Both the position numbers and the translations under genes were made by a program. This document shows, piece after piece, positions 28,197 through 39,302 of a stretch of DNA of 64,000 bases (its first letter is position 1; each line of letters begins with the position of its first letter). Under the pieces are notes generated by a model. That model worked only from the letters and a program-made list of their open reading frames with translations. It had not been told where the DNA came from and did not search any database. Source of the stretch: Streptomyces xanthophaeus (GTDB lineage Bacteria; Actinomycetota; Actinomycetes; Streptomycetales; Streptomycetaceae); NCBI RefSeq assembly GCF_000725805.1, contig NZ_JOFT01000009.1:124001-188000 (forward strand), written 5' to 3'.

Positions 28197-28865
28197 ATGG
28201 GCCTGCCGGCCATCGGCACCTACCCCATGCCCGAGCGCGCCGCCCTGCCCAGCTCCTGCGCCGCCTGGACCATCGACCCCGACCGCGCCGCCCTGCTCAT
28301 CCACGACATGCAGAACCACTTCGTGGGACCGCTCCCGGCGGGACGCTCCCCGGTGGTCGAACTCGTCGACAACATAACGGCGTTGCGGGCGCTCGCCGGA
28401 AGCCTGGGCATCCCCGTGGTCTTCAGCGCCGAGCCCGCCGCCCAGCCGCCGGGCCAGCGCGGCCTGGTCGCCGACGTCTGGGGCCCCGGCATCGAGGACG
28501 TGCCGGATGCCGCCGCCATCATCGGGCCGCTCGCCCCCAGACCGGGCGAACACCTGCTGGCCAACATCCGCCCCAACGCCTTCCTGCGCAGCCACCTCGG
28601 ACGGCTCCTGCGCGACGAGGGGCGCGACCAGCTGATCGTCTGCGGGATCCACGCGCACCTCGGCATCCTGCTCACGGCGGCCGACGCCTTCATGAACGAC
28701 ATCCAGCCCTTCGTCGTCGCCGACGCGGTGGCCGACTTCTCCGCCGAGGAACACGCCATGGCCCTGCGGTGGGCCGCCCGCAGCGGCGTGGTCTGTACGA
28801 CCGAGGCCCTGCTGCGGGACCTGCTGCTCGGAAGGGCGGCGCGAGACGTTCACCGGGACGCCTGA
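28197..28865 (+). CDS. Isochorismatase-family protein lacking the catalytic Lys
   Basis: A 222-aa protein aligned by eye to the isochorismatase domain of EntB/DhbB. HDMQNHFV has the catalytic Asp (D37), DVWGPGIED and ICGIHAHLG-like VCGIHAHLGILLTAADAFMN match the active-site region. The position of the essential Lys (EntB VKWRYSAF) is Asn123 here (NIRPNAF). No aryl-carrier domain is attached and no other dihydroxybenzoate genes are nearby, so isochorismatase activity is doubtful. Start ATG 28197 has a perfect RBS AGGGGAGGG. First gene after iron box 2; argC follows after 75 bp. Confidence 0.82.
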   Translation: MGLPAIGTYPMPERAALPSSCAAWTIDPDRAALLIHDMQNHFVGPLPAGRSPVVELVDNITALRALAGSLGIPVVFSAEPAAQPPGQRGLVADVWGPGIEDVPDAAAIIGPLAPRPGEHLLANIRPNAFLRSHLGRLLRDEGRDQLIVCGIHAHLGILLTAADAFMNDIQPFVVADAVADFSAEEHAMALRWAARSGVVCTTEALLRDLLLGRAARDVHRDA

Positions 28866-28904
28866 GGGCGTACGCGGGACGGGAACCCCGGGGGCGGACG
28901 ATGA

Positions 28905-31128
<2,224 letters not shown>

Positions 31129-31132
<4 letters not shown>

Positions 31133-32154
31133 ACGGCCCCGGGACGACCCGTACGCATACGGGGACGGGAACGATCGTCGGACAGCGGCGCGCCGACGGC
31201 ACGAACGCGGCGCCCGCCCCGGCCGCGGCGGACCTGCCGTGGCGCGAGGAGCTCCGGGGCCGCACCGTCGTCGTCAAGTTCGGCGGTAACGCCATGGTGG
31301 ACCCCTCGCTCCACCGGACCTTCGCCCAGGACGTCGTGGAACTGTGGCAGGCGGGGCTGCGGCCCGTCGTCGTGCACGGCGGCGGCCCGCAGATCAGCGC
31401 CATGCTCGACCGCCTCGACCTGGAGGTCCGCTTCGAGGCGGGCCTGCGGGTGACCACCCCGGAGACCATGGACGTGGTCCGCATGGTGCTGACCGGGCAG
31501 GTCCAGCGGGAACTGGTCGGCGCGCTCAACGCCCACGGCCCCTTCGCCGTGGGCCTGTCGGGCGAGGACGCGCACACCATGACCGCCGTGCGGCGCCCCG
31601 CGTGGGTGGACGGCCGGCCGGTGGACATCGGCCTCGTCGGCGACGTCGTGGCCGTCGAGCCCGGCACGGTGCGCACCCTGCTGGACCAGGGCCGCATCCC
31701 CGTGGTCTCGCCGATCGCGCGGGGCGCGGACGGCGAGGTCTACAACGTCAACGCCGATCTCGCGGCCTCGGCGCTGGCCGTGGCCCTCGGCGCGGAGCGC
31801 CTGGTGGTCCTGACCGACGTCGAGGGACTGTACGCGGACTGGCCGCACAGCACCGAGGTGATCGAACGCCTCACCGCCGCCGAACTGGACGCGCTGCTGC
31901 CGGATCTCGCCAGCGGCATGCTCCCCAAGATGGAGGGCTGCCTGCGCGCCGTACGGGCGGGCGTGGGCCGGGCCCAGGTCATCGACGGCCGGGTGCCGCA
32001 CGCACTGCTGGCGGGTGTCTTCACCGAGGGCGGCTCGGGGACCACGGTCGTCCCGGACCACGAGCCCGGACCCGCCCCTGCCCGCACCGGGCACGACAAC
32101 GAGCACGACAACGAGTACGCCTTCGAGCACGACAACGAGGAGACCGTCGCGTGA
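31129..32154 (+). CDS. argB: Acetylglutamate kinase with unusual HDNE-repeat tail
   Basis: A 341-aa kinase phosphorylating N-acetylglutamate. [12 protein letters not shown] and [16 protein letters not shown] are nucleotide/substrate loops; [24 protein letters not shown] and KMEGCLRAV follow. A roughly 35-residue low-complexity N-terminal extension precedes the fold. The C terminus carries an extra tail [20 protein letters not shown], with three HDNE units not expected in ArgB. GTG 31129 overlaps argJ. Confidence 0.95.
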
Positions 32155-33329
32155 GCGCCGCACCCGCCACCCCGCTCGCCGACCGCTGGAGGGCGGTGAT
32201 GATGGACACCTACGGCACTCCCCCGCTGGCCCTGGTCCGGGGCGAGGGCAGCACCGTGTGGGACGAATCCGGGCTGGCGTACACGGACTTCACCGGCGGG
32301 ATCGCGGTCAACACCCTCGGGCACGCCCATCCGGCCGTGGTCGGGGCCGTCCAGGAACAGATCGCCCGGCTGGGCCACGTCTCGAACCTGTTCATCTCCG
32401 GGCCGCCGGTCGCGCTGGCGGAACGTCTGCTGGAGCTGCTGGGCCGGCCGGGACGGGTGTTCTTCGCCAACTCGGGCGCGGAGGCCGCCGAGGCCGCCTT
32501 CAAGATCGCCCGCCGGACGGGCCGGCCCCATCTGGTGGCCACCGAGGGCGGGTTCCACGGCCGCACCATGGGGGCGCTGGCCCTCACCGGCCAGCCGGCC
32601 AAGCGCGAGCCCTTCCTGCCGCTGCCCGCGGAAGTGACGCACGTGCCCTTCGGGGACGTGGCGGCGCTGCGCGCGGCGGTCACCGAGCGGACCGCCGCGG
32701 TCTTCCTGGAGCCGGTGCAGGGCGAGGCCGGGGTGATCCCGGCGCCCGAGGGGTACCTGCGGGCCGCCCGCGAGATCACCCGGGCCACGGGCACCCTGCT
32801 CGTCCTGGACGAGGTGCAGACGGGGATCGGCCGAACCGGCCACTGGTTCGCGCACCAGGCGGAGCCGGGCATCGATCCCGATGTGGTCACCCTGGCCAAG
32901 GGGCTGGGCGGCGGCCTGCCCATCGGCGCCGCGGTGGCCTTCGGACCCGCGGCCGACCTGCTGACCCCCGGTCAGCACGGCACCACCTTCGGCGGCAATC
33001 CGATGGCCTGCGCGGCCGGGCTCGCAGTCCTGGAGACCATCGCTTCCCAGGACCTGCTCGCTCACGTCGTACGGACCGGCAAGCTGCTGCACAGCGGCAT
33101 CGAGGCGCTGGGCCACCCCCTGGTCCGTGAAGTGCGGGGCGCGGGGCTGCTGCTGGGCGTCGTGCTCACCGAACCGGTCGCCGCACGGGTCCAGCGGGCC
33201 GCGCAGGACGCCCGGTTCCTCGTGAACGCGGCCGGCCCGGCCACGGTTCGGCTGGCTCCTGCCCTGACGGTGACGCAGGAGCAGGCCGAGGCGCTGGTGG
33301 CCGCGCTGCCTGGGATCCTCGACGCCTGA
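32151..33329 (+). CDS. argD: Acetylornithine aminotransferase
   Basis: A 392-aa class III PLP aminotransferase. [19 protein letters not shown] binds phosphate, [14 protein letters not shown] carries the PLP Asp, and [14 protein letters not shown] the Schiff-base Lys. Makes N-acetylornithine from the semialdehyde and glutamate. GTG 32151 overlaps argB. No argR follows, unlike typical Streptomyces argCJBDR operons. Confidence 0.95.
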   Translation: MSAAPATPLADRWRAVMMDTYGTPPLALVRGEGSTVWDESGLAYTDFTGGIAVNTLGHAHPAVVGAVQEQIARLGHVSNLFISGPPVALAERLLELLGRPGRVFFANSGAEAAEAAFKIARRTGRPHLVATEGGFHGRTMGALALTGQPAKREPFLPLPAEVTHVPFGDVAALRAAVTERTAAVFLEPVQGEAGVIPAPEGYLRAAREITRATGTLLVLDEVQTGIGRTGHWFAHQAEPGIDPDVVTLAKGLGGGLPIGAAVAFGPAADLLTPGQHGTTFGGNPMACAAGLAVLETIASQDLLAHVVRTGKLLHSGIEALGHPLVREVRGAGLLLGVVLTEPVAARVQRAAQDARFLVNAAGPATVRLAPALTVTQEQAEALVAALPGILDA

Positions 33330-33365
33330 GGCACGGCGCGGCGGCGGCCGTGCGCGGCGAGCACC

Positions 33366-33397
33366 AAGGGGCGGGTCCCGCACGGGGCCCGCCCCTT
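33366..33397. terminator. Bidirectional terminator between argD and GNAT gene
   Basis: AAGGGGCGGG (33366-33375) pairs with CCCGCCCCTT (33388-33397), with inner pairing extending the stem. Lies between convergent genes. Confidence 0.82.
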
Positions 33398-33406
33398 CGG
33401 CCCGTC

Positions 33407-33925
33407 CTACAGGGCGCGGGCCAGGACGCGGGCGCCCCGGCGCGGGTCCAGGGAGTCCGCCCAGGCGGCCGGGGCCGAGGCGGGGGAGGCCGGGCGGAAG
33501 CCGTGGCTCAGGAACAGCCGTCCGCTGCCGGTGGTCGCGGTGAAGAGGGTGTCCAGCGAGCGGGTGCGGGCCGCGGTGAAGGCCGCTTGCAGCAGCCGGG
33601 CCCCCATGCCCGATCCCTGCCGGTGCCGGGCGACGCAGAAGTTGTACAGGACGCCGGCCGCGGGGTGGACCCGTACGCCGAGACACCCCTCCAGGGTGCC
33701 GTCGGGGGCCTGGGCGACGAGGAAGTCGGCCGCCTGGGAGAGGTAGAGGGACAGCGGACGCTCGCGGAGCGCTCCCGCCCGGGCGAACGGCCGGGAGAGG
33801 GCCGCCAGCGCGGCGCCGTCGTCGGGGCGCGCGGGGCGGACGGAGAACGGGGTGAATCCGGGCAGCTGGTGTGCGCGGAGCGGCAGCGTGGCGAGCGCGG
33901 CGGGGCGCGGCGGGGCCGTGATCAA
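33407..33925 (-). CDS. GNAT, N-acetylglutamate-synthase (ArgA)-like
   Basis: A 172-aa GNAT acetyltransferase. FSVRPARPDDGAALAALSRP at about residue 27 resembles stand-alone actinobacterial NAGS, and RHRQGSGMGARLLQAAFTAA is the acetyl-CoA loop. C-terminal FLSHGFRPASP is in the family position. The start is a TTG at 33925 with RBS GAGGAAGG. Iron box 3 lies 74 bp upstream. The likely role is the first, anaplerotic step of ornithine supply (glutamate to N-acetylglutamate). It could instead N-acetylate the siderophore; sequence alone does not decide. Confidence 0.72.
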   Translation of the reverse strand: MITAPPRPAALATLPLRAHQLPGFTPFSVRPARPDDGAALAALSRPFARAGALRERPLSLYLSQAADFLVAQAPDGTLEGCLGVRVHPAAGVLYNFCVARHRQGSGMGARLLQAAFTAARTRSLDTLFTATTGSGRLFLSHGFRPASPASAPAAWADSLDPRRGARVLARAL

Positions 33926-33998
33926 GGCGTTCCTTCCTCGGGTCCCATCGGGCGCGGAGGACGGCAGGATCGCCGCGTACCCGGTGGAACATTCGAAG

Positions 33999-34017
33999 TA
34001 AGGCTAGCCTCACCTAA
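33999..34017. promoter_or_regulatory. Iron box 3
   Basis: TAAGGCTAGCCTCACCTAA matches 15 of 19 consensus bases and lies upstream of the minus-strand GNAT gene. Confidence 0.75.
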
Positions 34018-34101
34018 GCCTGTGGCCAAGTCGCCCGCGCGGCGGCCGGGTTCGTACCCGGCAGTAGCCTCCGCGGGGCCCTCGGCGGGCGGCCGGACGG
34101 C

Positions 34102-34332
34102 CTAACCGCACGCCCTGCCGGGGTAGTCCGCGCTCTCCGGGGCCCCGGCCTCGCGCATCCGCCGCAGCACCTCGTCCAGGGCGGCGTCGTCGACGTCCAC
34201 GGGGATGTTGAACTCCCGGTCGAAGACCATGACCTCGTCCCCGCCCGCCTGCCAGATCACCCAGCGGGGCGGGAAGTCGGGGGCCTGCCACAGCGGGAGC
34301 AGGCGCTCCAGCGTTTCCACGTCGGCACTCAC
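34102..34332 (-). CDS. Small hypothetical protein, 76 aa
   Basis: The protein starts VSADVETLERLLPLWQAPDF, has WVIWQAGGDEVMVFDREFNI, and ends GAPESADYPGRACG. The family is not recognised. It is acidic, with a probable alpha-beta plan. GTG 34332 overlaps the amidohydrolase stop (GTGA), so it is the last gene of the transporter operon. Possibly a partner of the amidohydrolase; no function can be assigned. Confidence 0.75.
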   Translation of the reverse strand: MSADVETLERLLPLWQAPDFPPRWVIWQAGGDEVMVFDREFNIPVDVDDAALDEVLRRMREAGAPESADYPGRACG

Positions 34333-35906
34333 AGCTTGTTTCCCTCCGTCGCCTCGTGGCCGTCCACGAAGGTCGCCACGATCTCGATCCCTGCGATCCG
34401 GGACGGATCCACGCTGCGCGGATCGTCCCCCAGCACCACGAAGTCGGCGCGCTTGCCCGCCACGAGGCTGCCCGCGCTGTCCTCCCAACGGCAGGCGTAC
34501 GCACCGGCGACCGTGTAGGCGCGCAGCGCCTCCTCCACGGTGACGGCCTCGTCCGGTCCCACCGACAGGCCCGACGAGGACGCCCGCTCGACCATGAACT
34601 GGACCGCCCGCAGCGGCGCTCCGTCCGTGACGGGCCGGTCGGAGCTGCCCACGAGGGTGACCCCGTGGTCCAGGAAGCCCCGGCCCCGGTACATCCACGG
34701 CGCCCGCTCCTCGCCCATCACGGCCGCGTAGTCGTCGCCGAAGGAGTACAGGAAGGCGGGCTGGACCACCGCGCTGACGCCGAGGCGCGCGAAGCGCGGC
34801 AGCTGGTCGGGGCGGATCAGCCCGGCGTGTTCGATGCGGTGCCGCGCGTCCGGGCGGGGCCGCAGGCGCTGCGCCCGCTCCAGGCCCTCCAGCGCGAGGT
34901 CGGCGGCGCGGTCCCCGATGGCGTGGACCGCGAGCTGCCAGCCCGCGAGGTGGCCGTCGACGATGAGGCCGAGGAGGCGCTCCGGGTCGTCCTGGAGCTC
35001 GCCGGTGTGGTCCAGGCCGACGTAGGGGGCGGTGAGCGCGGCGGTACGGGCCATCATCCCGCCGTCGGTGTAGATCTTCAGGGCGCCCAGGGACAGCCAT
35101 TCGTCGCCGAAGCCGGTGCGCACACCGAGGTCCAGGGCGCGCGGGATGCCGTCGTCCCGGTGCGCGGCGAGCGGGCGGAGCGTGTCGCCGGCCGCCATGA
35201 GCTGGACCCGCAGGGGCAGCCTGCCCTGGTCGCGCAGCAGTTGGTAGGCGCCGAGCTCCACCGGGCTGTTGCCCAGCAGGCCGCCTCCGATGCCCGCTTC
35301 GGCGACGGCGGTGACCCCTTCGGAGAGGCAGACGCGGGCCGCCTCTTCGACCGCGTCGGCCATCTCCGCCTGGGAGTAGGGCAGGCGCAGCCGCCGCGCG
35401 GCGGTCATGGCGCTCTCCGCCAGGAAGCCGTCCTGGTGCGGGATCCCGGCGGGGAGCAGGTCCAGTACGGCGCTGCTGACGACGCAGCCGTGCCCGGAGT
35501 CGTGCAGCAGGAACACCTTGCGCCCGTGGGCGGCCCGGTCCAGTTCGGCGGCGGTCAGATGGCGGCCCAGGGCCCGCTGGTCGTAGCCCATGACGTCGAC
35601 CCAGTCCGCCGGGTCCTTGCGCAGGGCGGCCTCCTCCACGGCCGCGAGCACGTCCTCGGCCCGTCGGCAGGGGGCCACGCTCGGGGTGGTCGCCTTCAGC
35701 CCGGTCCACGTCAGGTGCACGTGGCTGTCGATGAACCCGGGCAGCACGGTGGCGCCTTGCAGGTCGATGACCTCGCGGGCCGGCAGCGAGGTCACGGACT
35801 CGTCCAGGCCCACGATCCGGCCCCGCCAGATGCCCATGTCGCGGGCGACCGGGTGGTCCGGGTCCATGGTGAGGATGCGCGCGTTCGTCAGCCTCGTGCA
35901 GAGCAT
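34329..35906 (-). CDS. YtcJ-like amidohydrolase
   Basis: A 525-aa metal-dependent amidohydrolase. Metal ligands: GFIDSHVHLTW (HxH), ALKIYTDGG region (Lys), LAVHAIGDRAADLAL and RIEHAGLI (His pair), GSSDRPVTDG (Asp). It belongs to the YtcJ/LAF3-like exoenzyme-type subgroup and has the usual length. It sits 34 bp downstream of the siderophore ABC ATPase gene in the same operon. It may cut the siderophore after import or process a precursor (inference). No Ser-type siderophore esterase of the coelichelin CchJ kind is seen in the window. Confidence 0.82.
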   Translation of the reverse strand: MLCTRLTNARILTMDPDHPVARDMGIWRGRIVGLDESVTSLPAREVIDLQGATVLPGFIDSHVHLTWTGLKATTPSVAPCRRAEDVLAAVEEAALRKDPADWVDVMGYDQRALGRHLTAAELDRAAHGRKVFLLHDSGHGCVVSSAVLDLLPAGIPHQDGFLAESAMTAARRLRLPYSQAEMADAVEEAARVCLSEGVTAVAEAGIGGGLLGNSPVELGAYQLLRDQGRLPLRVQLMAAGDTLRPLAAHRDDGIPRALDLGVRTGFGDEWLSLGALKIYTDGGMMARTAALTAPYVGLDHTGELQDDPERLLGLIVDGHLAGWQLAVHAIGDRAADLALEGLERAQRLRPRPDARHRIEHAGLIRPDQLPRFARLGVSAVVQPAFLYSFGDDYAAVMGEERAPWMYRGRGFLDHGVTLVGSSDRPVTDGAPLRAVQFMVERASSSGLSVGPDEAVTVEEALRAYTVAGAYACRWEDSAGSLVAGKRADFVVLGDDPRSVDPSRIAGIEIVATFVDGHEATEGNKL

Positions 35907-35940
35907 GGGTGGTTCCCGTCGCTAGGAGGGGTCCGGCGGG

Positions 35941-36807
35941 TCAGGCGCGTTCGGCGAGGACGGCCTCGTGGGCGACGGCAGGCGCGTCCTGGGGCACGTA
36001 CCGCTTCGGCGCCGCGGGGACCATCAGCGGGGTGCCGGTCTCGGGGTCCTCGATGATCCGGCAGGGCAGCCCGAAGACGTCCTCCACCAGTTCGGCGGTC
36101 ATGACGCTCGCCGGGTCGCCCTGGGCGGCGATGGTGCCGCCGGGCCGCATCACGATGAGGTGGGTGGCGTAGCGGCAGGCCTGGTTGAGGTCGTGCAGGA
36201 CGGCGACGACGGTGTGGCCCTTGCCTGCGTGCAGTTCGGCGCACAGGTCCAGCACCTCGACCTGGTGGGCGATGTCGAGGAAGGTGGTGGGCTCGTCCAG
36301 CAGCAGGATGGAGGTCTGCTGGGCGAGGACCATGGAGAGCCAGACGCGCTGGCGCTGGCCGCCGGAGAGGTCGTCCACGGGCCGGTCGGCGAGTTCGAGC
36401 ACGCCGGTCTGGCGCATCGACTCGGTGACGGCCTCCTCGTCCTCGGCCGACCACTGCTTGAGCAGGCGCTGGTGCGGGTAGCGTCCGCGCGCCACGAGGT
36501 CGCCCACCGTGATGCCGCCGGGGGCGTTCGAGGACTGCGGGAGCAGCCCGAGGCGCCGGGCCACCTCGCGGGAGCGGTACGAGGCGATGGCGGCCCCGTC
36601 GAGGTAGACCTGTCCGGCCTTGGGCTTCATCATCCGTGCGAGCGCCGTGAGCAGCGTCGACTTGCCGCAGGCGTTCGGCCCGATGATCACGGTGAAGGAG
36701 CGGTCGGGGATGTCGACGCTCAGGGACGTGGCCACCGTCCGCTGGTCGTAGGACAGCGTGAGGTCCTCTGCGCGCAGCCGGGGCTGCGGCGGGTTGGTCG
36801 ATGTCAT
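35941..36807 (-). CDS. Ferric-siderophore ABC transporter ATPase (FecE/FepC-like)
   Basis: A 288-aa ATPase: Walker A GPNACGKSTLLTALARM, signature LSGGQRQRVWLSMVLAQ, Walker B ILLLDEPTTFLD, H-loop VLHDLNQACRYA. LLPQSSNAPGGITVGDLVARGRYPHQ is typical of the iron-siderophore class. ATG 36807 overlaps the permease stop by 4 bp. Powers import with the two permeases and the binding lipoprotein at 57849. Confidence 0.95.
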   Translation of the reverse strand: MTSTNPPQPRLRAEDLTLSYDQRTVATSLSVDIPDRSFTVIIGPNACGKSTLLTALARMMKPKAGQVYLDGAAIASYRSREVARRLGLLPQSSNAPGGITVGDLVARGRYPHQRLLKQWSAEDEEAVTESMRQTGVLELADRPVDDLSGGQRQRVWLSMVLAQQTSILLLDEPTTFLDIAHQVEVLDLCAELHAGKGHTVVAVLHDLNQACRYATHLIVMRPGGTIAAQGDPASVMTAELVEDVFGLPCRIIEDPETGTPLMVPAAPKRYVPQDAPAVAHEAVLAERA

Positions 36808-37928
36808 GCGCGGCTCTTTCGCGACTCGGTGATCAGCAGCCAGATGAGGTACAGCCCGCCGATGGCGCCCGTCGCCGTGCCGACCGGGAGCAGCGCGGGC
36901 GCGAAGGCCCGCTGTACGACGAGGTCGCTCAGGAGGAGGAGGAAGGCGCCCATGAGGGCGGACGGCAGCAGCGCGGGGCCGGACGACCGGGTGAGCCTGC
37001 GGACGACCTGGGGCGCGGCGAGGGCGATGAACCAGATGGGGCCGGTGACGGCGGTCGCGAAGGCGGCGAGGGCGACGCTGATGACGAGGAGGGCCGTACG
37101 GGTCCGGGTGACGTCGACGCCGAGGGCGCCGGCGGTGGTGTCGCCCATCTCGACCATGGAGAGGCGGCGGGAGAGGAGGAAGGCCGGCGGCAGCAGGACG
37201 GCGAGGGCGAGGCCGATGGCGTTGGCGTGCGTCCACAGCCGGTTGCCGAGGCTGCCGATCAGCCAGGACTGCGCCTCCAGGGCCTCCTGGAAGGTGGCCC
37301 TGGTGATCAGGTAGGAGTTCACGGCGAGCAGCAGGGCGCTGACGCCGATGCCGATGACGACCAGCCGGAAGCCCTGGATCCCGCGGCCGATCATGAGGAG
37401 GTGGACGACGAGGGCGGTGGCGAGGCCTCCGGCCAGGGCGCCCAGCGCGATCTGGGACATGCTGCCGTGCAGCACGATGATCACGACGAGCGCGCCCACG
37501 GCGGAGCCGTTGGTGAAGCCGATGATGTCGGGGCTGCCGAGGGAGTTGCGGGTCAGGCTCTGCAGGATCGCCCCGCTCACGGCGAGGGCCGCGCCGACGA
37601 ACACCGCGGTCAGGATGCGCGGCATGCGCAGGGTGTTGACGACGAAGTCCGCGGCGCCGGAGCCGTTCCCGGTCAGGGCCTGGAGGACCTCCCCGACGGA
37701 CAGCTCGAAGTCGCCGGTGGTCAGCGTGATGCCGATGAGGACGACGAGCGCGCCGACCAGGAGGGCGGTCACGGCTGCGGTGCGGCCCTGCACGCGCATC
37801 GACACCCCGCCCACCCTGACGATCCGGCCGCTGACGACGCGGGGGGCGGGGGTGCGCCCGGGTCCGGGGACGGAGGCGGAGGCGGAGGCTACGGAGGCGG
37901 AGGCTTTCGTCTCCGGTGCGGCGCTCAC
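36804..37928 (-). CDS. FecCD-family siderophore permease 2
   Basis: A 374-aa permease with about 9-10 TM helices. LRMPRILTAVFVGAALAVSG and LTRNSLGSPDIIGFTNGSAV are conserved FecCD stretches; LGVDVTRTRT is the ATPase-contact loop. GTG 37928 overlaps permease 1 by 4 bp. The N terminus is Ser/Ala-rich (SASVASASASVPGPG). Confidence 0.94.
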   Translation of the reverse strand: MSAAPETKASASVASASASVPGPGRTPAPRVVSGRIVRVGGVSMRVQGRTAAVTALLVGALVVLIGITLTTGDFELSVGEVLQALTGNGSGAADFVVNTLRMPRILTAVFVGAALAVSGAILQSLTRNSLGSPDIIGFTNGSAVGALVVIIVLHGSMSQIALGALAGGLATALVVHLLMIGRGIQGFRLVVIGIGVSALLLAVNSYLITRATFQEALEAQSWLIGSLGNRLWTHANAIGLALAVLLPPAFLLSRRLSMVEMGDTTAGALGVDVTRTRTALLVISVALAAFATAVTGPIWFIALAAPQVVRRLTRSSGPALLPSALMGAFLLLLSDLVVQRAFAPALLPVGTATGAIGGLYLIWLLITESRKSRA

Positions 37929-39028
37929 AGCATGACCAGCTTTCGACGGCGGCACAGCGCGATGAACAGGGGCGCGCCGATGAAGGCGGTGACGATGCCG
38001 ACCTGCACCTCGCCCGGGGCGCCGAGCACCCGGCCCAGGACGTCCGAGCCGACGAGCAGCACGGGCGCGAGCACCATCGAGTAGGCGAAGACCCAGCGCT
38101 GGTCGGCGCCGACGATGAACCGGGCGACGTGCGGCACGGCCAGGCCGACGAAGCTGATCGGCCCGACGGCGGCGGTGGCGGCGCCGCACAGCAGCATCAC
38201 GGCGATGGCCGCCAGGACGCGGGTGCGGCCGACGTTCACGCCGAGGGAGCGGCCCATCTGGTCGCCCATGGCCAGGGCGTTGAGGGAGGGGGCGAGGAGG
38301 AAGGCGACGACCAGGCCGACGCCGACGAACGGCAGGACGAGCAGCACGATGTCGTAGTACCGGCCCGCGAGGGAGCCGACCGTCCAGAAGCGGAACTGGT
38401 CGAAGGCCTCCGGGTCGAAGAGCAGCACGGCCCAGTTGAAGGCGTAGAGCACGGCGGTCACCGCCGCTCCGGCGACGACGAGCCGGTCGGGGGTGGCCAG
38501 CTTGCGTCCGGAGGAGCCGAGGAGGTAGACGCCGACCGAGGCGGCGGCGGCCCCGGCGAGGGCGAACCACACGTAACCCAGGGGCGATGCCACGCCCACG
38601 AAGGCGATGGCGACGACGACGCCCGAGGAGGCGCCCAGGTTGACCCCGAGCAGTCCGGGGTCGGCGAGCGGGTTGCGCGTCAGGGCCTGCATCAGGGCGC
38701 CGGACAGACCCAGCGCCGTCCCGACGAGGACGCCCAGTATGGTGCGGGGGATCCGGTACTCGTGGACGATGACGGAGGCCTGCGATCCGTCGGGGTTCCA
38801 CAGGAGGTCCCAGGTCGAGGCGAAGGGGATCCCCCGGGAGCCCACCCAGACGCTGACGAGCGAGACGAGGACGAGCGCGCCGAGCGCTACGAGGAGCCCG
38901 AGGCCGCGCAGTGCCGCTGCGGCCGGACGGGCCCTGGGTGCGGAAGGCTTGGTGGGGTCGGTGGGGTCGGTGGGTTCGGCGGGTTCACCGGTCCTGGTCC
39001 CGGACGCCGCCTGGGCTTCGACGGACAA
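37925..39028 (-). CDS. FecCD-family siderophore permease 1
   Basis: A 367-aa permease. EYRIPRTILGVLVGTALGLS, LTRNPLADPGLLGVNLGASS, and LGVNVGRTRV are the diagnostic parts. A Thr/Pro/Glu repeat (PTDPTDPTKP) precedes TM1. Start TTG 39028 with AGGGGAG nearby. First gene of the minus-strand import operon, 103 bp after iron box 4. Confidence 0.93.
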   Translation of the reverse strand: MSVEAQAASGTRTGEPAEPTDPTDPTKPSAPRARPAAAALRGLGLLVALGALVLVSLVSVWVGSRGIPFASTWDLLWNPDGSQASVIVHEYRIPRTILGVLVGTALGLSGALMQALTRNPLADPGLLGVNLGASSGVVVAIAFVGVASPLGYVWFALAGAAAASVGVYLLGSSGRKLATPDRLVVAGAAVTAVLYAFNWAVLLFDPEAFDQFRFWTVGSLAGRYYDIVLLVLPFVGVGLVVAFLLAPSLNALAMGDQMGRSLGVNVGRTRVLAAIAVMLLCGAATAAVGPISFVGLAVPHVARFIVGADQRWVFAYSMVLAPVLLVGSDVLGRVLGAPGEVQVGIVTAFIGAPLFIALCRRRKLVML

Positions 39029-39130
39029 CGACCACTCCCCTGGCGGCGGAATTCGGTGCCCCGCAAGCCGCGCGAAGCGTGAACGAGAACACGTCTATGC
39101 CGCGCGCGACATGACATGCAATCATTGAAC

Positions 39131-39149
39131 TTAGGTGAGCCTAACCGTA
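39131..39149. promoter_or_regulatory. Iron box 4 (import operon)
   Basis: TTAGGTGAGCCTAACCGTA matches 15 of 19 consensus bases; upstream of permease 1 on the minus strand. Confidence 0.78.
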
Positions 39150-39253
39150 CAGCCGCCGCGGGGTCAACGCGGCGGCGGGACCTGACACGATGCCCGGGCC
39201 GGGCCGCACAGGGCCGACGGGGGCCCCGCAGGCACCCTTGGCAGACGTTTAAA

Positions 39254-39272
39254 TTAAGATAGCCTTACCTAA
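39254..39272. promoter_or_regulatory. Iron box 5 (exporter operon)
   Basis: TTAAGATAGCCTTACCTAA matches 15 of 19 consensus bases; 31 bp before the exporter start. Confidence 0.8.
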
Positions 39273-39302
39273 CTATCCTGCTCTGTTCTTGTGGAGGCGT
39301 GC

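Noticed and set aside
28197..28865. Catecholate (DHB) siderophore pathway
   Set aside because: No entA/entC/entE homologues or aryl carrier domain, and the isochorismatase-like protein lacks the catalytic Lys; hydroxamate genes are complete.
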